Source of the DNA: an uncultured Pseudomonadota bacterium
Lineage (GTDB): Bacteria > Myxococcota > UBA796
NCBI GenBank assembly: GCA_913040875.1
Contig: CAJWHX010000252.1
Location: forward strand, 1 to 5,643
Reading direction: 5' to 3'
DNA: 5,643 bases
Position 1 is the first letter of the stretch; each line of letters starts with the position of its first letter. The position numbers were made by a program, and so were the translations under genes. The notes beneath the pieces were generated by a model that was given only the letters and a program-made list of their open reading frames with translations, did no database searches and had not been told where the DNA came from. Below are positions 1 to 5,619 of this stretch, one piece after another.

Positions 1-1
1 G

Positions 2-808
2 GAAGAGGGCACCGTTTTGAGCGACGGCGTGCCTCAAGCAATCTATTCGCATTCAAATTGCTCATCGCTAACCAGTCCAAATGACATCCTGTGCAGTGGT
101 CAATCTGGCGAGCATTATGCTTGGCTAGATGTGTATCGATGGGATCCCAAAACTGGTACTGTCGATTTTCAATCTCTCACCACGACGCCCGGAGACCGTA
201 TTTGTGAAGGCACCGGTACATGGGACGCAGCCACACAGACCTTGTCCATCGATGCCGTCGTTCGAGGAACATATGGTGATCAGCAGGGGTTTCGGTTGAC
301 GAGGGTACTCTCGCAAGATGGGTCGCAGCTAGAGTATTACACGACACTATCGGGTAAAGAAGTCCGTACACTCGAAGTCCAGTCCAGCGCGCATCAGGGT
401 GTTGAAATCGATTTCAAACTTCCGTATGACCTGCTCCAGGGGTCCTACAAGTCTTGGCTTAAAATCTCCATAGACCCTCAGCAAGGTGTTATGCGAGGAT
501 GCAGGGCAGAGCAACAGGATGCGGAGTGCGAGATGCAATTGGTACCCCTGATGCAATCAGATCTTCAGCAGTATTACATGTTCAAAGAGCATTTGTTTCC
601 CTTGAAAGAATGCTCCAGTATTGCCCCACATGCCCACGATATCATAGCAGAGGTTCGCTTGAAGAATCAAACCTACAAGAACACCTTTTATTACAATCCA
701 AACGGTATGGAGCACCATCATGCAGACGATGCCTGTCCGCAGGTCTCTGAAATCGCCAAATGGGCGTATCGCATCTGGGACGAACGCAAACCTGCTGATT
801 TGGATTGA
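2..808 (+). CDS. Hypothetical cysteine-containing protein, 5'-truncated by the window edge
   Basis: The reading frame is open from base 2, so the visible 268 residues are most likely the C-terminal part of a longer, probably exported protein. A TTG at 17 could serve as a start, with a weak AGAGG at 4-8. The product would then begin without a leader, so I prefer a 5'-partial gene. The composition suggests a beta-rich globular protein: many aromatic and polar residues, no membrane helix, and seven cysteines (numbered from the TTG: 15, 26, 63, 162, 171, 199, 240). Such spaced cysteines fit disulfides in an extracytoplasmic protein, but no signal peptide is visible. A short HHH stretch lies near the C-terminus (233-235). 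I do not recognise the family. The gene ends with TGA, and the next gene on this strand starts 156 bases later, so co-transcription is uncertain. Confidence 0.75.
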   Translation, partial: EEGTVLSDGVPQAIYSHSNCSSLTSPNDILCSGQSGEHYAWLDVYRWDPKTGTVDFQSLTTTPGDRICEGTGTWDAATQTLSIDAVVRGTYGDQQGFRLTRVLSQDGSQLEYYTTLSGKEVRTLEVQSSAHQGVEIDFKLPYDLLQGSYKSWLKISIDPQQGVMRGCRAEQQDAECEMQLVPLMQSDLQQYYMFKEHLFPLKECSSIAPHAHDIIAEVRLKNQTYKNTFYYNPNGMEHHHADDACPQVSEIAKWAYRIWDERKPADLD

Positions 809-964
809 GTTTTTTGTAGAGCCGAAATGCTCAGATGAATGGGAAAGCGAACGGGCTTTGTTTTCCGAGTATCCGTTATTGAGAACATAGGCTGCATACC
901 TTAGGATTGCACTTGTACCTGTATGCGTTAGATTCGGTACTAAGATATCCACACGGAAGTTACT
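809..964 (+). other. Intergenic region between the hypothetical gene and the MerC-like gene
   Basis: These 156 bases hold no convincing gene; a reverse-strand frame crossing them is a shadow of the upstream gene. A weak hairpin, AAAGC (844-848) with GCTTT (855-859) around a six-base loop, is followed by GTTTT. It could be a poor terminator for the upstream gene, but the stem is only five pairs. The second half carries the probable promoter and the ribosome binding site of the MerC-like gene. Confidence 0.5.
879..907 (+). promoter_or_regulatory. Probable sigma70-type promoter of the MerC-like gene
   Basis: TTGAGA (879-884) and TAGGAT (902-907) are separated by exactly 17 bases and match the -35 and -10 consensus at four positions each. 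The start site would fall near 914, giving a leader of about 50 bases. An imperfect dyad with arms GTACC (915-919) and GGTAC (936-940) lies just downstream of the -10 and could be an operator. It does not sit between -35 and -10, where MerR-family operators lie. This is inferred from pattern only. Confidence 0.4.
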
Positions 965-1651
965 ATGACTGAATTAGAACCACAAAACAATGAACGTATA
1001 GATCAAGCGGGTGCGGTTGCCAGTACACTATGTGCCATCCATTGTGCCATCTGCGCCTTGTTGCCAGCCGCTTTCGGAGCGTTAGGGCTGGGCATGTTGC
1101 TGAGCCAAACTGCTGAGTGGGTGTTTACGATCGTTGCAGTGTCCATTGCTTTTGGTGCTCTTGTGTTGAGTTGGCGTCAGCATCGATCGGTAGCGGTAGC
1201 AAGTTTACTCGGTGTGGGAATTGTCGGACTACTCGCTTCGCGAGTACTGGAGATGGGTTCGGATCATCACCACCACGGCGATCATCACGGTGAGGAGACT
1301 CATGAAGAAGCCGCGCATGCCGAACATGATCATCACGATTCAAAGCACCATGCAGACAAGCATGGAGCCCATCATGATGAAGGGAATGATGAAGGGCATG
1401 ATGCACATGATCACGACGGTCATTCATCAGAGAAGCACCACGATGGTCACAAAGATGGTCACAAAGAAGACAACCATGATGAGCATCATGATGCTCACGA
1501 AGGTGAAGAGGATGGTCATGATGATGACAATCACACTTTGGGTGCATCAGTTGGGATTGCCGGTGGGATGTTTCTCCTCTTTGGGCACATTCTCAATATT
1601 GGAGCCAGTCGCAAACGCAATCCAGTCTGTGCAGAAGAGTGCTGTGATTGA
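965..1651 (+). CDS. MerC-domain membrane protein with a long histidine-rich loop
   Basis: This 228-residue polytopic inner-membrane protein belongs to the MerC family, whose founding member moves Hg(II) into the cell. Family signs are the N-terminal DQAG..AS.LCAIHC segment with Cys23, Cys27 and Cys30 at the first helix, the EW at 51-52 opening the second helix, and a four-helix layout (about 20-47, 51-69, 76-92, 191-213). The C-terminus carries Cys222, Cys226 and Cys227. MerC proteins are usually near 140 residues. The excess here is residues 100-190, which hold 30 histidines plus many Asp and Glu. Positive residues at 71-74 and 216-218 place the His loop on the periplasmic side. Such a loop should bind Zn, Ni, Cu or Co, so mercury need not be the natural substrate. 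GGAAG (955-959) lies five bases before the ATG. No merR, merT, merP or merA is visible nearby. Confidence 0.85.
   Translation: MTELEPQNNERIDQAGAVASTLCAIHCAICALLPAAFGALGLGMLLSQTAEWVFTIVAVSIAFGALVLSWRQHRSVAVASLLGVGIVGLLASRVLEMGSDHHHHGDHHGEETHEEAAHAEHDHHDSKHHADKHGAHHDEGNDEGHDAHDHDGHSSEKHHDGHKDGHKEDNHDEHHDAHEGEEDGHDDDNHTLGASVGIAGGMFLLFGHILNIGASRKRNPVCAEECCD
1262..1534 (+). repeat. Low-complexity CAT/GAT-rich tract coding the His/Asp loop
   Basis: This stretch is made largely of CAT, CAC, GAT and GAA codons and encodes loop residues 100-190 of the MerC-like protein. It contains near-perfect tandem 12-mers: ATGATGAAGGG(A/C) at 1374-1385 and 1386-1397, and GATGGTCACAAA at 1442-1453 and 1454-1465. 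These suggest that the loop grew by slippage or unequal exchange. Long open frames in the other five frames here are side effects of this composition. Confidence 0.8.
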
Positions 1652-1726
1652 TGTAGTTCCACTTTGGGACACCACTGTCAAACTACTGATAGACACTAAT
1701 TGACGTGTAAATAAAACCTCAGAGTC
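1652..1726. other. Convergent intergenic gap without a clear terminator
   Basis: These 75 bases separate two genes that read towards each other. A bidirectional terminator would be expected, but I see no GC-rich stem followed by a T-run on either strand. The best candidate is a four-pair ACAC/GTGT stem near 1693-1708, too weak to call. Confidence 0.5.
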
Positions 1727-3667
1727 TCAGTTCGCTTGATAGGAAAGAACTCTACCTGAGAACTTGTATTCACCTACCCATAGTCGTTCGCCATCAACAT
1801 CCAATCGAAGAGGCCAGAACAATCCGCTTTTGGTCTTGTCTGGATCTGTATCCTCCATAGTTTCTGCACCCAGAATGGCATCGGGGTCATCTCCAGCAAT
1901 CGCAGTGTCCAGGTCTTGCCAAGCCAGCACTCGATTCTGACTGAGATCGGAGATGAATACCTGTCCATCTTTGATGATGCCGTGCCCAATCATTTGCGGT
2001 CGATCGGAGGTTCGGATTTCTTCAAACGCACCATCTTCAGACAGCTTGGATACCCTTACGAAGGTAAATGCATTCATGCCACTGATGGAGAGATGTTTCC
2101 CATCAGAATAGAGTATGCCGTCAAATATATCCAACTCTCTTGAAAATTTGGGTTCCTCTCCTTCTACTGGAATGTCCTTCCAAACGTGCAGAGTGCCAAT
2201 TCCATCGAGGATATAGAAATACTTATTGTCATAGGCAATACTTTGTAGATTGCCGCCATCAATAGAGCCAACGGTATTGCGGAAGGTTTTGTCTGCGGGA
2301 GATCCATCACAGGGCGTCCCGTTCTCCCAGATTTTGAGCCCATCCCATTTTCCTCCAACGACAATGGTTCCATCGTGTTCAGTAAGCGCAATGATTTCAT
2401 CTTTGATGTCGATGACTTGATCCGGAGCCTGACCACTGTACTGAGGTGTCTCATCCCAGCAAAGCAGACGGGTGTTCATCCCATCACCGATGATCAATCC
2501 GCCTGACTCAAGTGATAGGGGAATGCCGTTGCTGATGAAATGATTGTCTTTGAGGGTGTTGGTCTGCATATCTGGTGCACCAATGACGAAGTCTGGGGTA
2601 CTGTTTGGGCTGGTGGGCGGCTGATGGAACCCAATGATGCGATTGGTGTTGTAGTCGGAGACATAGACTGTATCTCCGGTGACTGCGATTGTGGACCCAT
2701 CCCCACCACGAAGCTCCCAATCTTCGCCGCTGATGGTGTATGCGGAAGCCGTATTCCCACTTTGCGGAATGCCATCCCAAACGTGGATACCATCGCCAAT
2801 CATCATCAAATCACCATTTGAACTGACATCCCCACTCATCCATACAAAGGGTGTCTCTTCAGTCAAAAAACAATCGTGAGGCTGTTCCAATTCAGTCGGG
2901 AATGTATTCCACAGCCAATTGCCGCTTTGAGATGACTGACCTTGGGCATTGTGGTCCCCAATGATGAGGAAACTCTGGCCGTCTGTTGTGATGCTTCGCG
3001 GTGTTCCCATCTCTCGATTCGCAGAGAGTACAATGTCTGCCGGCTGGTCTGAAGAGGTGGGGAAACTGTTCCAAATCAGGACCCATCCTCCAAAGCGGAT
3101 GTCTCCATTGGCAGAACCGCTTGATGTACTGGCTACAATCAGTTTCTCACCATCGGTCCATACACCCCACGGCCAGGCAAACTGATTGACATTCGGTATC
3201 ACATCCGGGCTGTCGTCATAGTCTGTACTGGTCAAAATCAGGTCTGGACTGGAGGCATTGGTGCTTGGTAGCTCATTCCAAATCAGTATGCGATGGTTGT
3301 AGGTGTCGGCGATAACGTACTTGCCACCTCCGGCAGCGACATCAGCTGGCCATTTGAGTTCTGTTTCCGACTCTCCAGAGTTGTTGGTGTCAAAGTTCTG
3401 CTGTCCAAAGACAATGGTTGGTTCCGTATTCGCAGTGGGTAGTTCGTCCCACATCAGCACCCGATTGTTGTTTCCATCCGCCATCATCAGCACTGTTCCA
3501 TCGGTTGCAATGCCTTTTGGATGGTTGAACAGTAGGGGACCACCACTTTGATTGAATCCCAGTTCGCCCAAAAGAAGGTCTGCCTCTTGACCTGTTTCGA
3601 AGAACGGTTGTTGACAACCCGTATTAATGAATAGAGTAGCAAATAATAGGGTTAGCCGATAACGCAT
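1727..3667 (-). CDS. Probable lipoprotein with about twelve NHL-like beta-propeller units
   Basis: This is a 646-residue protein. Its N-terminus (MRYR, then a hydrophobic stretch to residue 17) ends in NTGC with Cys18, a slightly atypical lipoprotein site. Gln19 after the Cys favours the outer membrane over retention in the inner one. The rest is one repeat family. A unit reads roughly as: [D]-x-(V/I)-(L/I)-G, a variable loop, (W/H)P-x-(G/D)-(V/I), a DG turn, (I/V)-A-D-x-x-N-x-R-(V/I)-L-x-W, then LPT....P. I place twelve units near 29-83, 84-141, 142-209, 210-263, 264-308, 309-358, 359-415, 416-457, 458-506, 507-551, 552-595 and 596-646. Units 1, 2, 6, 7 and 11 are closest to the pattern; 8 to 10 are worn. 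NHL-type propellers usually bind proteins, glycans or nucleic acids, and no catalytic motif is visible. The ATG at 3667 is the first one after an in-frame stop; no good Shine-Dalgarno sequence precedes it. Confidence 0.85.
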   Translation of the reverse strand: MRYRLTLLFATLFINTGCQQPFFETGQEADLLLGELGFNQSGGPLLFNHPKGIATDGTVLMMADGNNNRVLMWDELPTANTEPTIVFGQQNFDTNNSGESETELKWPADVAAGGGKYVIADTYNHRILIWNELPSTNASSPDLILTSTDYDDSPDVIPNVNQFAWPWGVWTDGEKLIVASTSSGSANGDIRFGGWVLIWNSFPTSSDQPADIVLSANREMGTPRSITTDGQSFLIIGDHNAQGQSSQSGNWLWNTFPTELEQPHDCFLTEETPFVWMSGDVSSNGDLMMIGDGIHVWDGIPQSGNTASAYTISGEDWELRGGDGSTIAVTGDTVYVSDYNTNRIIGFHQPPTSPNSTPDFVIGAPDMQTNTLKDNHFISNGIPLSLESGGLIIGDGMNTRLLCWDETPQYSGQAPDQVIDIKDEIIALTEHDGTIVVGGKWDGLKIWENGTPCDGSPADKTFRNTVGSIDGGNLQSIAYDNKYFYILDGIGTLHVWKDIPVEGEEPKFSRELDIFDGILYSDGKHLSISGMNAFTFVRVSKLSEDGAFEEIRTSDRPQMIGHGIIKDGQVFISDLSQNRVLAWQDLDTAIAGDDPDAILGAETMEDTDPDKTKSGLFWPLRLDVDGERLWVGEYKFSGRVLSYQAN

Positions 3668-3779
3668 TATGATTGCCAGATTAGAGGTGTATTCTAATTC
3701 TTAGCACGAAATGGGTAGGTGACGCGTGTGTAAATACTATTGGTGATAGTCTTTGCCCCCAATGAAAATTAGGCTACGA

Positions 3780-3816
3780 CAGAACTATCAACAGAGTTCT
3801 GAACACAGGAGGTTCT
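3780..3816 (+). promoter_or_regulatory. Cluster of GAAC/GTTC half-sites covering the peroxidase leader
   Basis: CAGAAC (3780-3785) and GTTCTG (3796-3801) form a perfect 6+6 inverted repeat with a ten-base spacer. GTTCTGAAC (3796-3804) is itself a palindrome with one central base. GAAC (3801-3804) and GTTC (3812-3815) form a further inverted repeat with a seven-base spacer that includes most of the Shine-Dalgarno sequence. The arms could be repressor half-sites or alternative RNA hairpins that hide or expose the ribosome binding site. GAAC-N7-GTTC equals the alphaproteobacterial LexA box, but nothing else suggests SOS control. Confidence 0.35.
3807..3812 (+). promoter_or_regulatory. Strong Shine-Dalgarno sequence of the peroxidase gene
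   Basis: AGGAGG lies five bases before the ATG at 3818 and settles that start, which includes the leader peptide. Confidence 0.85.
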
Positions 3817-3817
3817 C

Positions 3818-4342
3818 ATGTGGACGCTCGTATTATCTCTATTTCTCGCAACATCGGAGGCAGGTGTGCCGGATAACATGACACTCACCGGATTGAATGG
3901 TGACAAGATTGCAGCCAAAGAGTTTGAAGGAAAGGCGATTCTCTTCGTCAACGTAGCCAGCAGATGCGGATATACATCTCAGTATGAAGGGTTGCAGTCT
4001 CTCTATGAACAGTACAAGGATAAGGGACTGGTCATCGTTGGGGTTCCGTGCAATCAGTTTGGCGGACAAGAGCCGGGTACAGCAACTGAGATCCAAACCT
4101 TCTGCAAGGCAAACTATGGTGTGACGTTTCCGCTATTGGAAAAGCAAGATGTGAACGGTAAGAATCGTTCGAAGCTGTACCAGAGTTTGGTGTCGTCTGA
4201 CAAAGGCGGCGGAAAGAACGTGCGCTGGAACTTTGAGAAGTTTCTAGTGGATACAGATGGCAACGTCGTTGGGCGATACGGCTCTGGCGTCAAGCCAAAT
4301 TCAACAGAGTTAAAAACAGCAATTGATGCAGCATTGAGGTGA
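3818..4342 (+). CDS. gpx: Exported thiol-type glutathione peroxidase family protein
   Basis: This 174-residue enzyme of the glutathione peroxidase family reduces hydrogen peroxide and organic hydroperoxides. The family signature NVASRCG.T is complete, with peroxidatic Cys50 (a cysteine, not selenocysteine). It is followed by PCNQFGGQEPG with Gln84, and RWNFEKFLVD with Trp137 and Asn138, which completes the catalytic set. Cys78 and Cys96 lie 28 and 46 residues after Cys50, the spacing of yeast Gpx3. Cys96, in FCKANYGV, is the likely resolving cysteine, so thioredoxin rather than glutathione is the expected donor. Residues 1-15 form a short hydrophobic leader ending near SEA|G, which suggests export to the periplasm. 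It lacks the usual lysine or arginine, so export is likely but not proven. The catalytic body has the usual length of about 160 residues. The next gene starts three bases after the stop. Confidence 0.93.
   Translation: MWTLVLSLFLATSEAGVPDNMTLTGLNGDKIAAKEFEGKAILFVNVASRCGYTSQYEGLQSLYEQYKDKGLVIVGVPCNQFGGQEPGTATEIQTFCKANYGVTFPLLEKQDVNGKNRSKLYQSLVSSDKGGGKNVRWNFEKFLVDTDGNVVGRYGSGVKPNSTELKTAIDAALR
4336..4342 (+). promoter_or_regulatory. Shine-Dalgarno sequence of the small gene, overlapping the peroxidase stop
   Basis: GAGGTGA spans the last codons and the TGA of the peroxidase gene. Its GAGG lies six bases before the ATG at 4346. This arrangement favours translational coupling of the two genes. 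Confidence 0.7.
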
Positions 4343-4345
4343 ATT

Positions 4346-4516
4346 ATGTTTGGTTGGTTTAAAAAAGATCCAGTGGCAAAACTCCAAAAGGAGATAGCGA
4401 AGAAGTATGAGCAGTCAGTTCAACTGCAGCGCAATGGGGATCTAGAAGGGTATGGACGAATCATGAAAGAGATTGAGGATCTAGAAAAGGAGCTTCAAGC
4501 ACTTTCCGAGAGTTAG
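4346..4516 (+). CDS. Small charged helical protein, DUF6435-like
   Basis: This 56-residue protein begins MFGWFKKDPVAKLQKE and contains the core QLQRNGDLEGYGRI. From memory this matches the DUF6435 family of small bacterial proteins: an MFG.FK.DP start, then a K/Q-rich helix, an (A/L)QRNGD turn and a second helix rich in E, L and K. No function is established for the family as far as I know. Residues 11-30 and 35-54 should form two amphipathic helices, as in a helical hairpin or coiled coil. There is no leader or membrane segment, so it is expected to be cytoplasmic even though its operon partner looks exported. It starts three bases after the peroxidase stop with its ribosome site inside that gene, so the two are co-expressed. 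Composition and frame agree with a real gene despite its size. Confidence 0.85.
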   Translation: MFGWFKKDPVAKLQKEIAKKYEQSVQLQRNGDLEGYGRIMKEIEDLEKELQALSES

Positions 4517-4560
4517 TTTCTAAGAGATAATCACAGTTCCTTTGTCTGAATCGTGACCCG

Positions 4561-4591
4561 TTGTCGTCCCCATATTGTATGATGGTATAAA
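4561..4591 (+). promoter_or_regulatory. Probable extended -10 promoter of the secreted protein gene
   Basis: TGGTATAAA (4583-4591) is an extended -10 element with five of six matches in the hexamer. TTGTCG (4561-4566) could be its -35, but the 19-base spacer is long. A second -10-like TATGAT lies at 4578-4583. Transcription would start near 4598, leaving a very short leader that just holds the ribosome site. Confidence 0.4.
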
Positions 4592-4601
4592 CATTTGGTG
4601 T

Positions 4602-4606
4602 GGAGG
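4602..4606 (+). promoter_or_regulatory. Shine-Dalgarno sequence that fixes the start at 4612
   Basis: GGAGG lies five bases before the ATG at 4612. A GTG at 4600 in the same frame would sit against this site and have none of its own, so the shorter protein is preferred. Confidence 0.85.
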
Positions 4607-4611
4607 TTCGC

Positions 4612-5583
4612 ATGATGTGGTTGTTGGTTGCTGGTTTGGGTCTTGTACAGGCGGATACGGGTATACCGGATCCGGTGTTTATGGTCGAGAAGTCTACGGC
4701 ATCGGCGAAAGGTTGGCAGATTGAGCGCGTAACCGGATGCTATGGTGATGTAAAAGAAGCCCGCGGCAACGTCCAAGCGAGTAAGGGGCTCTTGTCGTAT
4801 CCTCAGTATCAGGATTCGTCCTATACCAAAGGAGTGTTTGAGCTGACCAAACCGACCTGTGTATTGGGTGATCAACCGGAAGACAAGGCGACATTTGACG
4901 AATACATTCAAGACTATCAATGGTACGTGTACGCATCATTTGACTGCAATTGTGGGAGCTGTTATTTGCCCGACCCTGTCAAGGGGGATGGATACGGAGA
5001 GGAAATTGATGAAGGCGATGTCGATCAGTACATCACTGAGAGGCACAAGAAAGAGTATGAACAATACAAGGAAGCCCGAATCAAAGAGATTGCGGCCAAT
5101 AAAACCCAGTATGATTTGTATTCTGTAGAGTACGATGCTTGGACCAAGCAGTTCAAAGCAGAGATTCACGATGAGTCCGTTCGCATCTCGATTACTCCAG
5201 AGGAAGATTTGGCTGGTGGTGTCGCGACGTTGTTTCGTTATAGATGGGAAGAGGCTTTCTTTTGTGGTGATTCACAGGGAGCCCAAAGATTCATATTGGA
5301 TCATCGAGAGGTGACCCTTCCGGATGTTGCCAAGGGGCAAACGGTACATATCTGGCTACACAACGTAGACAGTCAACTGACTTGGGGCGCTGTGTTGAAC
5401 GGAAAAGAAACCGCGGATGATCTGATGCAGCCGCTGCGTCAAGATCCGACACAACTCATGGAGCAAGGTGTGATCAAAGATGATCTCTACAACTTGCCAT
5501 CGTCTTGGGATGGTCGATCAATTCAACTCAAGCCAGGTTCATCGTCCACCAGCAGCAGACGCACCGTGGGCTGTTCAGGCTGA
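4612..5583 (+). CDS. Secreted cysteine-containing protein of unknown function
   Basis: This 323-residue protein starts at the ATG placed by GGAGG at 4602-4606. Residues 1-14 (MMWLLVAGLGLVQA) form a short leader without a basic residue, with a probable cut before Asp15. The mature part has seven cysteines at 43, 83, 112, 114, 117, 218 and 321. Three lie in DCNCGSC, a C-x-C-x-x-C cluster that could bind a metal or form disulfides. Residues 135-185 are highly charged and probably helical, rich in K, E, Q and Y. Residues 200-262 look like a beta domain. The tail (309-323) is serine-rich and ends RRTVGCSG, which recalls the front of a Myxococcota-type sorting tail but lacks the following membrane helix and basic end. 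I do not recognise the family. The G+C content rises sharply within the last codons, so the true C-terminus is less certain than the rest. Confidence 0.8.
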   Translation: MMWLLVAGLGLVQADTGIPDPVFMVEKSTASAKGWQIERVTGCYGDVKEARGNVQASKGLLSYPQYQDSSYTKGVFELTKPTCVLGDQPEDKATFDEYIQDYQWYVYASFDCNCGSCYLPDPVKGDGYGEEIDEGDVDQYITERHKKEYEQYKEARIKEIAANKTQYDLYSVEYDAWTKQFKAEIHDESVRISITPEEDLAGGVATLFRYRWEEAFFCGDSQGAQRFILDHREVTLPDVAKGQTVHIWLHNVDSQLTWGAVLNGKETADDLMQPLRQDPTQLMEQGVIKDDLYNLPSSWDGRSIQLKPGSSSTSSRRTVGCSG

Positions 5584-5619
5584 GGGGCCTGGGAGGGTTG
5601 TTCGGGCTGGGAGGTTGTC
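5569..5619. repeat. Short GC-rich imperfect direct repeats at the window end
   Basis: GGCTGTTCAGGCTGAG (5569-5584) recurs as GGTTGTTCGGGCTGGG (5596-5611), 13 of 16 bases equal, offset 27. CTGGGAGGGTTGTTC (5589-5603) recurs as CTGGGAGGTTGTC (5607-5619) with two bases lost. The block overlaps the stop of the secreted protein gene. From about 5560 the sequence is roughly two-thirds G+C, clearly above the genes before it. Confidence 0.6.

Larger units (their letters stand above)
3668..3817. promoter_or_regulatory. Divergent control region between the lipoprotein and peroxidase genes
   Basis: These 150 bases must hold start signals for both strands. On the minus strand, TTGGGG (complement of 3757-3762) and TAGTAT (complement of 3734-3739) are 17 bases apart and could drive the lipoprotein gene with a leader of about 60 bases. 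On the plus strand I see only poor candidates, such as TTTGCC (3752-3757) with TACGAC (3775-3780). The end nearest the peroxidase gene carries a cluster of AGAAC/GTTCT half-sites, listed separately. Confidence 0.35.
4517..4611 (+). other. Intergenic region before the secreted protein gene
   Basis: These 95 bases show no strong terminator for the peroxidase operon; the only stem, TTAG/CTAA at 4513-4523, is trivial. The second half carries a probable promoter and the ribosome site of the next gene. Confidence 0.5.

Noticed and set aside
840..866. Rho-independent terminator after the first gene
   Set aside because: The stem has only five pairs and the T-run is broken by a G; too weak to list as a terminator.
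557..952. A reverse-strand open frame of 131 codons across the end of the first gene and the gap after it
   Set aside because: It lies antisense to a gene with better composition, has no recognisable domain, and covers the promoter of the MerC-like gene.
1261..1535. The repetitive tract as a CRISPR array
   Set aside because: The repeats are codon-like and in frame, with no constant repeat length or unique spacers.
1125..1547. A reverse-strand His/Asp-rich open frame of 140 codons
   Set aside because: CAT/GAT repeats read as ATG/ATC on the other strand and keep all frames open. It is a shadow of the His loop.
1212..1703. A forward Met/Thr/Ile-rich open frame of 163 codons in another frame of the MerC-like gene
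   Set aside because: The methionine runs come from the same CAT/GAT repeats read out of frame; there is no ribosome site and no protein-like pattern.
2540..2821. A plus-strand open frame antisense to the propeller gene
   Set aside because: It shows no start signal or domain, and the opposite strand has a clear repeat protein.
3801..3815. GAAC-N7-GTTC as a true LexA (SOS) operator
   Set aside because: The match is short, overlaps the ribosome site, and belongs to a bacterial class that nothing else here supports; kept only as part of a half-site cluster.
4600..4611. GTG at 4600 as the start of the secreted protein gene
   Set aside because: It adjoins the Shine-Dalgarno sequence at 4602-4606, which is placed correctly for the ATG at 4612.
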